NCBI GenBank assembly: GCA_026394315.1
Contig: JAPKYM010000279.1
Coordinates: 1-6,686, forward strand
Source: Candidatus Bathyarchaeota archaeon
GTDB taxonomy: Archaea > Thermoproteota > Bathyarchaeia > 40CM-2-53-6 > RBG-13-38-9
Reading direction: 5' to 3'
Length of the DNA: 6,686 bases
The notes under the pieces were generated by a model. It saw nothing but the letters and a program-made list of their open reading frames with translations. It did no database searches and had not been told where the DNA came from. The position numbers and the translations under genes are program-made. Positions 1 through 5,422 of the stretch are shown in pieces. Position 1 is the first letter of the stretch. Each line of letters starts with the position of its first letter.

Positions 1-125
1 ATGACTAACACTGCGGTCATTATTGTGGAGGCAACAACAGAAAGCGCAGTATGCCACTGAGGCCTTGCAAGAGTTTTCAACAGAAGTCTGTATCCGTCCG
101 TTTTATTAACCCCCTTTATTGTGGC
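1..125. other. Intergenic or gene-edge region with no convincing gene
   Basis: This stretch lies beyond the end of the minus-strand division cluster. On the plus strand a 19-codon frame runs from the first base to a TGA at 58-60. It could be the tail of a gene entering from the left, but no family is recognisable and it may be chance. A T-rich plus-strand stretch around 100-120 (TTTTATTAA, then CCCCCTTTATT) could act as a simple T-tract terminator for such a gene. A near-palindrome ACAGA-AG-TCTGT lies around 80-91. I see no clear terminator for the minus-strand cluster here. Confidence 0.3.
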
Positions 126-599
126 TCAGCCTTCTTGAGCAATCATCTTGAGAAAATTGCCTATGTTGCCATTCTGATACGTCTTGATGACTGGAACTGC
201 ATACTCTATCTTCACGTTCAACTCCCTGACTCGTGAGATAGCCTGGTCTATGTCTTCTTTGCTTTTTCCAACGAGATGGACTATCCCTTCCGGCGATCCG
301 AAAGATCTTACCACCGTGACACTCTGAGGAAGCGACGAGATTTCTCTGAGGATGCTGTCACGCTCGGAGTGTGCTGGGAAATTTGTACCTAGGTAGACCT
401 GTTCTGTAAGACCGAGTTTTTCTAGGTTAAGGTTGACTGTGTACCCTCTGATTATACCTAAGCTCTCTAGTTTGTTGATTCTGTATGCAACTACGTTAGG
501 GTGTAGTCCCAGCTTGCTTCCGATGCTTGAGAGTGTGGCTTTTGAATTGTGAACAAGCTCGGCCAGAATCTTCAGATCTGTTGCGTTGACAATAGTCAT
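126..599 (-). CDS. Lrp/AsnC-family transcriptional regulator
   Basis: This is a DNA-binding regulator of the Lrp/AsnC (feast/famine) family, which usually acts as dimers or octamers controlled by amino acids or other small ligands. Numbering from the Met at 611, residues about 8-68 form the winged helix-turn-helix (TDLKILAELV, then GLHPNVVAYRINKLESLGII as the recognition region). Residues about 70-145 form the alpha/beta RAM ligand-binding domain. Length is normal for the family (157-161 aa). The first ATG is at 611, but its only GGAG abuts it with no spacing. The second ATG at 599 has a GGAG 6 bases upstream (606-609) and is preferred. The gene follows the cdvC stop (615-617) by only 3 or 15 bases, so it is probably the last gene of the division operon. 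That makes it a candidate local or autoregulatory factor (inference). The ligand is unknown. Confidence 0.9.
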   Translation of the reverse strand: MTIVNATDLKILAELVHNSKATLSSIGSKLGLHPNVVAYRINKLESLGIIRGYTVNLNLEKLGLTEQVYLGTNFPAHSERDSILREISSLPQSVTVVRSFGSPEGIVHLVGKSKEDIDQAISRVRELNVKIEYAVPVIKTYQNGNIGNFLKMIAQEG

Positions 600-605
600 C
601 TTGGA

Positions 606-609
606 CTCC
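606..609 (-). promoter_or_regulatory. Ribosome binding site favouring the second Met of the Lrp gene
   Basis: GGAG lies 6 bases before the ATG at 597-599, inside the first codons of the longer reading frame. The alternative GGAG at 612-615 touches the ATG at 611 with no spacer, which is too close to work normally. This supports the 157-residue product. Confidence 0.5.
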
Positions 610-614
610 ATCTC

Positions 615-1766
615 CTAGGCAGCTTGGAATTGCTCGGACCACTCCTTGTACGACCTTATCGTCCTTTGATCAACGCTGGGTTTACGTACTCGGAAGACGT
701 CCCTGAAATCCTGCATCATTATTGGTCGTGTCTTAGCTTGTCTATCGTCTGGATTCCCGTTCTCGAAAAATTCTCTAACAACTCGACTTTGGGCCGCTTG
801 GAAATTGTTAAGGATGTCACTGCCAGAGTGCCCATCTGTTATCTTGGCAAGTTCCACGAGATCAATGTCCGCTCCCAAGTTGAGCTTCTTAGAGAATATC
901 TTGAACATCTCTAGTCTCGCACTTTCTTCTGGCAGTGGGACAAGTATTCTCTTTTGGAATCGGCGTCTGAAAGGTTCATCAAGGGTCCATGGTTTGTTTG
1001 TCGCACCTATGACGTAGGTGTGAAGTACTTTCTTCTTATCGATTAAACCATCCATCTCCTTCAGGAACTGATTTCGAGTTCTGATTTCACCTCCAACCTC
1101 TTGAGACCTGACACCGATGAGAGAGTCAATTTCGTCAATGAAAATTATTGCTGCTTTTCCATTCGCACTCACTCTCCTTGCTTCCGCAAAAAGCTGCGCG
1201 ACATTCTTCTCAGATTCGCCCAGCCACTTGGACATTATAGAGGACGCGTCGACGCAGAAGAATGTAGCATCGATCTCCGTGGCGGCAGCCGCGGCCAGAA
1301 GCGTTTTCCCGCAACCCGATGGACCAAAGAAGAGTATCCCTCTTGGCCATCCGAGAGGGAATAGATCCGGTCTTCTAACAGGCCATATTACAGATTCCTC
1401 TATCGCCTTCTTTGCTTCGCTTAGGTTTGCTATGTCGTCCCACTTCACATCTGGCTTCTCGTTCAGAACCAGATGCTCGAACTTGGCTTCTCCCCCTGAC
1501 GGGGCGCTCTCTATTGGTTCATGGTGGTTTGCCTGATTCTGGAGCTCTTTTATCCTTTTTCTGTAGGACTCGACATGTTCCATTAAGACAAGATTCTGGG
1601 AGGAGTTTGGGTACAATGCGCATAACTGAAGAAGTACATCTACGGCTCTCTGATACTTGGCAATGGCCAAACCTCTTGACCCTTGCTGATCCAGCTGTGT
1701 AGCTTCTGTTGCATGCTTTAATGCTATTCGTTCGAGTTCTTCAGATGCTGACAAATCCGTCACCAT
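615..1766 (-). CDS. cdvC: CdvC, Vps4-type AAA ATPase of archaeal cell division
   Basis: This is the archaeal homologue of eukaryotic Vps4, an ATP-driven hexamer that remodels or disassembles ESCRT-III polymers during division. The N-terminal MIT domain (about residues 5-76) binds MIM motifs in ESCRT-III tails, followed by a linker of about 30 residues. The AAA core shows Walker A GPSGCGKT (148-155), the pore-loop-1 signature KWLGES (180-185), Walker B IIFIDE (207-212), sensor 1 ATN (255-257), arginine fingers in FRRRF (266-270) and sensor-2 region GHSGSD (312-317). The C-terminal segment RKPSVDQ...YKEWSEQF (361-380) is the Vps4-type helix. No large beta-domain insertion is seen, as usual for archaeal CdvC. 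The 383-aa length is normal. The ATG at 1766 has GGAG four bases upstream (1771-1774). The gene begins 30 bases after cdvB and is followed closely by the Lrp gene. All catalytic residues appear intact. Confidence 0.97.
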   Translation of the reverse strand: MVTDLSASEELERIALKHATEATQLDQQGSRGLAIAKYQRAVDVLLQLCALYPNSSQNLVLMEHVESYRKRIKELQNQANHHEPIESAPSGGEAKFEHLVLNEKPDVKWDDIANLSEAKKAIEESVIWPVRRPDLFPLGWPRGILFFGPSGCGKTLLAAAAATEIDATFFCVDASSIMSKWLGESEKNVAQLFAEARRVSANGKAAIIFIDEIDSLIGVRSQEVGGEIRTRNQFLKEMDGLIDKKKVLHTYVIGATNKPWTLDEPFRRRFQKRILVPLPEESARLEMFKIFSKKLNLGADIDLVELAKITDGHSGSDILNNFQAAQSRVVREFFENGNPDDRQAKTRPIMMQDFRDVFRVRKPSVDQRTIRSYKEWSEQFQAA

Positions 1767-1796
1767 AACTCTCCGTGTAAAGATAAAGAGACCAAC

Positions 1797-2588
1797 TCAC
1801 TCCTTCTCCCATACCACATCAAGCTTTCCGACTTCTCTCAGTTGGTCTATAGCCTTGATCACATCCTCTGGAGTTTTCGAAAGTTTGCTGGCGCATTCTG
1901 AGACTGACACCTTTCCGGCATGAGATTCTATGTAAAATAAGACCTGGTCAAGAAGAGAGGGGTCGGGTTTATCCCCCGTGGACTCATTTCTGGTCTCAGT
2001 CGGGGCCGCTGTCAATTCCGAAACTGGCAATTCGGGAAACTTCTCGCGCGCCTTTTCATCCGCTATGCTCTTGGACACCTCCAATATTCTCTTTGCCTCT
2101 TCACTGGTGACCCTAATCTCAAGATCAGCCTGAGTCACCTGACCGACCTCTTCGCCAAGTTCAAATAGCATCGATGCAACCCTGTCTAGTTCACCCGCCA
2201 CTTCTGGAACCAAGCCAACTATAGATCCTTTGGTCCCTCTGACAACATCCATTATTGGCGCTAGCTCTACTACTGCTTCGCCAAATTGGATTATTGTGTC
2301 GAGTCTAAGAACGACTCGTTCTAGTGCCAACTGAACGCTCTTTGCAGTTGTGTACATTTTTCTAATTTCGGCGCACTCATTAGCGTACATCCGGGCGTGA
2401 CTTTTGTCGCAAGTCATCTCTGCGCCAATGCATCTCTGAAAGATCTCTTTGTCTCTTTGGATTAGCCTCTCAGTAGTCTGGTCTAGTTTGTCTTTTTGTA
2501 GGCTTAATTTGTACTGAACGTCCGAGAGCCCTTCCTTCAGGGAAGGCGAGATTCTGGTCTTTTCGCCTTTCCGTCTAGGAAAAAAGAT
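1797..2588 (-). CDS. cdvB: CdvB, ESCRT-III-like division protein with winged helix; start codon non-canonical
   Basis: This is an ESCRT-III homologue that would form filaments at the division site. The frame is open from the cdvA stop (2601-2603) to a TGA at 1797-1799. The first ATG, at 2417, would lose about 57 residues that plainly align with the neighbouring paralogue (for example QYKLSLQKDKL and IQRDKEIFQRCIGAEM, then ANECAEIRKM against ASECAEIRKM). The proposed start is ATC at 2586-2588, placed 7 bases after GGGGG and giving a 263-aa protein, close to Sulfolobus CdvB in size. On that numbering, helices of the ESCRT-III core span about 15-170, a MIM2-like KFPELP lies at 183-188 and a winged helix at about 211-263. 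The winged helix is the part that binds the CdvA tail in Sulfolobus. Family assignment is secure. The start is inferred: GTC, CTG (2538-2540), readthrough from cdvA or a base error remain possible. Confidence 0.88.
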   Translation of the reverse strand: MFFPRRKGEKTRISPSLKEGLSDVQYKLSLQKDKLDQTTERLIQRDKEIFQRCIGAEMTCDKSHARMYANECAEIRKMYTTAKSVQLALERVVLRLDTIIQFGEAVVELAPIMDVVRGTKGSIVGLVPEVAGELDRVASMLFELGEEVGQVTQADLEIRVTSEEAKRILEVSKSIADEKAREKFPELPVSELTAAPTETRNESTGDKPDPSLLDQVLFYIESHAGKVSVSECASKLSKTPEDVIKAIDQLREVGKLDVVWEKE

Positions 2589-2595
2589 GACTGAT

Positions 2596-2602
2596 CCCCC
2601 TT
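2596..2602 (-). promoter_or_regulatory. Strong ribosome binding site for cdvB overlapping the cdvA stop
   Basis: Read on the minus strand, AAGGGGGATCA resembles the archaeal GGAGGTGATC signal and overlaps the last bases of the cdvA TAA. Seven bases after the G run is ATC at 2586-2588, the position where a start codon would be expected. There is no ATG, GTG or TTG in any frame from here to about 2440. The site indicates where initiation occurs although the codon there is abnormal. Confidence 0.6.
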
Positions 2603-3332
2603 ACGGCTGCATTCGGACTACGACTATAGGACCTCCAGTCTTTGTTAGACCGATGGTCTTTGTGAGTCCTGCTGGCTCTTCTGGCACCTGTGGGGATTTC
2701 GTCTCTGTCTTCTTTGTTTGGATTCCAACGTCTTCTGCGCTGTCCCTTAGAGCGATGAGACCGTTAATCTGCTCATCAATGTTCTTTTTCTCAGACAAGA
2801 AATGACGCAAGCCGTTCTGAATGGACTCATTCGCCAGGTTGTATCCATCTTCCGCTATCTCTCCTGACGTGTAGTGCATCTTGTTGTTGGCCATCAATGA
2901 CTGTATCACTTTCACCTTTTCATCGAGCATTTGCGCTCTTTCCGCAAGCTTCTGAATTGCTCCGTCACTTCTTTTCAAAAGGTCATCTCGCGCTTGCCTG
3001 AACTGTTCTTTTAGTTGCTCGTACATGGCCTCATTAACATCACCACTCACAGTCAGTTCATTCAGTGCTTGGTCTCTGCGTCTTAGCAGGTCAAGTTCTC
3101 GTGTGAGCTCTTCTGCTTCAATTGCCCAGTCATATAGAAGGATAAGCGTCATTCCGTTGAGTGAGAGTTGTTTGCTTGGGAAGCTAGCGAAATCCCCGTT
3201 GTAAAGTTCAAGGCTCACGTCACTGATCTCGCCTTTGATGTTGGAAGTTATTCCCACAAGCTTGCCTAGATCTTTCCCGTAAGGATCCTTCACGGTCTTT
3301 CCTACGAATTTTCTAAGGTCATTCATGTTCAT
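2601..3332 (-). CDS. cdvA: CdvA, PRC-barrel and coiled-coil cell-division protein
   Basis: CdvA is the TACK-archaeal protein that assembles at mid-cell on membrane and/or DNA and recruits CdvB. The 243-aa product has a PRC-barrel-like N-terminal domain (about residues 4-70, with GKTVKDPYGKDLGKLVGI near its start). A long charged coiled-coil or helical region follows (about 70-195), then a P/T/K-rich linker (about 203-222) and a short hydrophobic tail ending in GGPIVVVRMQP. In Sulfolobus a C-terminal strand of CdvA completes the winged helix of CdvB. The IVVVR segment is the likely equivalent (inference). A short internal repeat, GLTKT twice, precedes it at 222-232. The ATG at 3332 is chosen because GAGGT (3342-3346) lies 9 bases upstream. 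A second ATG at 3326 is too far from it. The gene lies 32 bases after the ESCRT-III paralogue and shares its reading frame with cdvB across a single TAA. Confidence 0.93.
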   Translation of the reverse strand: MNMNDLRKFVGKTVKDPYGKDLGKLVGITSNIKGEISDVSLELYNGDFASFPSKQLSLNGMTLILLYDWAIEAEELTRELDLLRRRDQALNELTVSGDVNEAMYEQLKEQFRQARDDLLKRSDGAIQKLAERAQMLDEKVKVIQSLMANNKMHYTSGEIAEDGYNLANESIQNGLRHFLSEKKNIDEQINGLIALRDSAEDVGIQTKKTETKSPQVPEEPAGLTKTIGLTKTGGPIVVVRMQP

Positions 3333-3364
3333 GGCAGCTCAACCTCATCATTTCGGGTTCTAGA

Positions 3365-4024
3365 CTAAGTCGTGCCGGATTCTGGATATGTGAAGCCAGC
3401 TCGCTCCGCGACCTTAGGTAGATCTGGAAACTTCTCATTCATTCTCTGTGCAGCGACGGCGTTAGCCTCGCTCAGTATCTGTTGAGTTGCAGTGTCGGAA
3501 GCACCTTCATCATATTGTTGACCTGTGACTTCCCCGACTTCAAGGGATGTACTGTTTAGAGATTCGACTATTTCCCCTAGAGCATATGAGACTTCAGGCA
3601 TGATTCCGCTAATCTGAGACTTGATAGAGGTGACGACGCCTGCTACCGGCCTCAGCATTGATGCGGCCTCACCCCATATCTCTATATTCTCTAGCCTAAT
3701 GATTGCCTTCTCTAAAGCCAGCTGGCATCGCAATACTGTTGATGCCATTTTTCTGATTTCTGCACATTCACTGGCGTACAATGCTGCTCTGGCGCTATCC
3801 TTGGCCATCTGGGCAGAGATGCATTTATCGAATAGATTCTTGTCATGCCTCTGCATCTTGTGAGCGGAGTTCTCGAGTTTGCTTTGCTGGATCTTGAGTT
3901 TGAATACAGATTGAGCGATCTTCTCTTTCACAGGCATTTGTGGGCGAACAATTCCTGAGATGCGCGAGAAGTTTACTGGCGGTTCTTTGCCGCTGTCCCA
4001 ATTCTTCATAATATCTCTGGGCAT
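3365..4024 (-). CDS. Short ESCRT-III paralogue (CdvB1/CdvB2-like)
   Basis: This 219-aa protein is homologous to CdvB across the ESCRT-III core (about residues 30-195). It shows the characteristic ASECAEIRKM...LALEKAIIRLE segment (84-112) and the downstream amphipathic helices. It has a MIM2-like KFPDLP (198-203), the probable grip for the CdvC MIT domain, but stops soon after and lacks the C-terminal winged helix. It therefore should not be recruited by the CdvA tail in the way CdvB is and may co-polymerise with CdvB instead (inference from Sulfolobus CdvB1/B2). The ATG at 4024 is preceded by AGGA (4034-4037) at a spacing of 9 bases, and no other start is available between it and the upstream in-frame stop. 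It is the first gene of the division cluster, 32 bases ahead of cdvA. Which Sulfolobus paralogue it corresponds to cannot be decided here. Confidence 0.92.
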   Translation of the reverse strand: MPRDIMKNWDSGKEPPVNFSRISGIVRPQMPVKEKIAQSVFKLKIQQSKLENSAHKMQRHDKNLFDKCISAQMAKDSARAALYASECAEIRKMASTVLRCQLALEKAIIRLENIEIWGEAASMLRPVAGVVTSIKSQISGIMPEVSYALGEIVESLNSTSLEVGEVTGQQYDEGASDTATQQILSEANAVAAQRMNEKFPDLPKVAERAGFTYPESGTT

Positions 4025-4138
4025 TACACGATTTCCTGTGCAGTTGTATATTGCACAAATTTAATTGCTCAGCTTTTGAACGCTTAATTAAATGTCTGAA
4101 GTTGATTTCTTAAGACAATATTGTTTGTTAGATTGGTG
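4025..4138 (-). promoter_or_regulatory. Probable promoter/leader region of the cdv cluster
   Basis: This AT-rich stretch between the DUF35 terminator and the first division gene must contain the cluster's promoter. TATA-like candidates on the minus strand are ATTTAATTAA (4084-4093; predicted transcription start near 4062) and the CAATTAAATTTG segment (4056-4067; start near 4035). A perfect 10-bp palindrome ACAATATTGT lies at 4115-4124, and an inverted repeat TGTGCA-N9-TGCACA at 4037-4057. I cannot tell which TATA element is used. Confidence 0.5.
4037..4057. repeat. Inverted repeat just upstream of the cdv cluster
   Basis: TGTGCA (4037-4042) and TGCACA (4052-4057) form a 6-bp perfect inverted repeat around a 9-base AT-rich spacer. 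It lies 13-33 bases before the first ATG of the cluster and touches its ribosome binding site. It could be a dimer-binding operator, or a 5' leader hairpin that affects translation. Confidence 0.45.
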
Positions 4139-4170
4139 TAAAAACTAGCCTGCTCCAACTTAGGCAGGCT
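4139..4170 (-). terminator. Hairpin and T-tract terminator of the DUF35 gene
   Basis: On the minus strand a 7-bp stem AGCCTGC (4164-4170) pairs with GCAGGCT (4147-4153) around a 10-base loop. It is followed by AG and five T residues (4140-4144). The TAA of the DUF35 gene lies at the 5' end of the loop (4160-4162). It would separate DUF35 transcription from the division cluster downstream. Confidence 0.55.
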
Positions 4171-4552
4171 TAAAGGCCAAAAAGGGCTGGGTGCCTTCTT
4201 GCATGTATTCGACAATCACTCTCATACTCATCTTGATTGTTTCCGGCCTTTCGACATCTACATTCACCAAGCGTGCGGTTACCTTAGGCCCTTCGTCGAG
4301 CCTCACTATGCCAATTGCGTAGGGAGTCTTGTCTTTGAGAAAGGAGGGTGGAACATACACGATAGTGAACGTCTCCAAGGAACCTTCGCCGCGGAACTGA
4401 GACCACCTAAGCTTCTTCCCTCTGCATTTTGTGCAAAGCATTCTTGGAGGAATCATAAGGTTCTTGCATTCATCGCAGGAGTTGCCCATCAATTTCTTCT
4501 CTTTGAGATAATCCTGAAACGATTTCACTGTGAATGGTTTTTCCTGGCTCAT
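4160..4552 (-). CDS. DUF35 zinc-ribbon/OB-fold protein (acyl-CoA enzyme partner type)
   Basis: This 130-aa protein is of the DUF35/ChsH2 type. An N-terminal helix (about 8-20) is followed by a rubredoxin-like zinc ribbon with C26-x2-C29 and C40-x2-C43, then an OB-fold (about 50-128, including SLETFTIVYVPP and YAIGIVRLDEG). Such proteins commonly accompany thiolases or HMG-CoA synthase in archaea, where they may help bind or channel acyl-CoA. No thiolase is adjacent here, so the partner is presumably elsewhere and the substrate is unknown. The ATG at 4552 is the first start after an in-frame TGA. A GAG-containing GTGAGATC lies close upstream. A TATA-like element at 4643-4650 would give a leader of about 65 bases. 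Confidence 0.9.
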   Translation of the reverse strand: MSQEKPFTVKSFQDYLKEKKLMGNSCDECKNLMIPPRMLCTKCRGKKLRWSQFRGEGSLETFTIVYVPPSFLKDKTPYAIGIVRLDEGPKVTARLVNVDVERPETIKMSMRVIVEYMQEGTQPFLAFKPA

Positions 4553-4702
4553 CAGATCTCACTCGTAGACGCCAAACGTCTCTTAGCAGCCTGGAAGGCA
4601 GCTCCAATTTCGTCTAGGCTTCTAGCTTAAGCGCTACCATCGATATTTATTGGTTTACCACACCTGCAAGAAAAGCATCCTTTCGCACGTGTGTTGTGAG
4701 TG
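4553..4702 (-). promoter_or_regulatory. Leader and TATA-like promoter of the DUF35 gene
   Basis: The minus strand reads CCAATAAATATC at 4642-4653, a good archaeal TATA-like element about 95 bases before the DUF35 ATG. The following leader has an open frame ending in TGA that overlaps the ATG by one base (TGATG). That frame has no ATG or GTG start and no recognisable homology, so it is not called as a gene. A T-rich TTTTCTT on the minus strand near 4668-4676 could end transcription of the kinase gene upstream. Confidence 0.4.
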
Positions 4703-5269
4703 TCATGTTATGAGCCCTTCTTTCCTGAGCTTTTCAAGCACTTTCTGCACTATCTCTTCTGGAGATTTCCGGTCGGAGTCGACAACAACCTCAGGTCGTT
4801 CTGGAATTTCATAAGGGCTACCAATCCCTGGAACTGTTGTGCTCTCTCCAGCTTTCGCCCTTCGGTATATCTCTCTAGGTGCCAAATAGGTCTCTTCGCG
4901 GGATTCTTCTCTACTCATACACGCCTCTAGAGGGCATCTTAGATAGACCTCAAGGAAGCTGCTCAGCTCCCTTCTACATGAATCCCTGTACCTTCTGAGA
5001 TTCCCAGTTGCATCAATTATTACATTGACCCCATTTTCTGTCAGGAGTTTGGCCGTGAGTATTATGACGCGATAGACGAGTTCTCTTTCATATTCTGAAT
5101 ATGTGGGCTCAGGCGTCACGTCCTTGCGAAGAGCATCTGATGATAGTACCTGAGATTTTACACCCTTTTCTGAGAGAACCTGATGTAGTCGTCTGGCCAC
5201 GATTGATTTGCCACTACCAGGAAGCCCTGTGATCCAGATCGCCCAGCCTTTAGAGTCCACGGGTCTCAA
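4703..5269 (-). CDS. Adenylylsulfate (APS) kinase-like P-loop kinase
   Basis: The 188-aa protein matches the CysC/APS kinase family, which phosphorylates adenylylsulfate to PAPS using ATP. It shows Walker A GLPGSGKS (15-22), the SSDALRKD region (43-50, corresponding to the APS kinase DGD-x-x-R motif), and a C-terminal block with YLAPREIYRRAKAGE (128-142) and PYEIPERPEVVVD (152-164). The usual I-S-P-[FY]-R segment reads instead DATGNLRRYRD (86-96), so the substrate may not be APS. No sulfurylase is present nearby. No ATG fits: TTG at 5269 follows an in-frame stop directly, and GTG at 5260 is the other candidate. A TATA-like TTTAATAT (5287-5294) puts the transcript start near 5264, which would suit a leaderless message beginning at GTG. 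It is divergent from the phosphotransferase gene. Confidence 0.85.
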   Translation of the reverse strand: MRPVDSKGWAIWITGLPGSGKSIVARRLHQVLSEKGVKSQVLSSDALRKDVTPEPTYSEYERELVYRVIILTAKLLTENGVNVIIDATGNLRRYRDSCRRELSSFLEVYLRCPLEACMSREESREETYLAPREIYRRAKAGESTTVPGIGSPYEIPERPEVVVDSDRKSPEEIVQKVLEKLRKEGLIT

Positions 5270-5286
5270 TCATAGATGAGTCTTCG

Positions 5287-5294
5287 ATATTAAA
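5287..5294 (-). promoter_or_regulatory. TATA-like element of the APS-kinase-like gene
   Basis: TTTAATAT on the minus strand is centred about 26 bases before 5264, which is within a few bases of both candidate start codons (5269 TTG, 5260 GTG). This spacing suggests a leaderless or nearly leaderless transcript. Confidence 0.4.
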
Positions 5295-5341
5295 GACCTG
5301 GCTCCTGGAAGGTTGCCCATCGAGAGAATAGAGATCCTCTT

Positions 5342-5422
5342 ATGAGTGCTTTCGACGATGTAATAGTAATTGCCCTCCTAAGGAATGAAACTGAAGGATT
5401 TGTGCAGGTGGTTCTTGATTGA
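5342..5422 (+). CDS. Possible 26-residue ORF overlapping the phosphotransferase start
   Basis: An ATG at 5342 opens 26 codons ending at TGA 5420-5422. The product is mostly hydrophobic and acidic (starting MSAFDDVIVIALL and ending VQVVLD). Its stop overlaps the TTG start of the next gene as TTGA, an arrangement typical of translational coupling. GAGATC (5331-5336) lies 5 bases before the ATG. No family is recognised. It might be a leader peptide, a small real protein, a remnant or chance. It occupies most of the otherwise non-coding divergent spacer. Confidence 0.3.
   Translation: MSAFDDVIVIALLRNETEGFVQVVLD

Noticed and set aside
80..91. Near-palindrome ACAGA-AG-TCTGT as an Lrp operator
   Set aside because: It lies downstream of the Lrp gene, is short and matches no known consensus well enough.
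549..1702. Several plus-strand open frames opposite cdvC (for example 549-914, 1117-1536, 1412-1702)
   Set aside because: They lie antisense to a highly conserved AAA ATPase, show no recognisable motifs and are shadow frames of its codons.
2415..2417. ATG at 2417 as the true cdvB start (206-aa product)
   Set aside because: It would remove the first helix of the ESCRT-III core, which is encoded upstream and aligns with the paralogue. It also lacks a properly spaced ribosome binding site.
2580..2585. Frameshift in the run of six A/T bases near the cdvB start hiding a normal start codon
   Set aside because: I read the other two frames upstream of the run. Neither contains an ATG, GTG or TTG at a suitable distance, and both hit stop codons, so an indel there would not restore a start.
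3843..4058. Minus-strand 71-codon frame overlapping the start of the ESCRT-III paralogue
   Set aside because: It overlaps a clearly conserved gene in another frame, and its translation has no family features.
4649..4706. 19-codon minus-strand frame whose ATG overlaps the stop of the APS-kinase-like gene (ATGA)
   Set aside because: It is very short, has no family resemblance and ends in the promoter region of the next gene, so chance is the simpler explanation.
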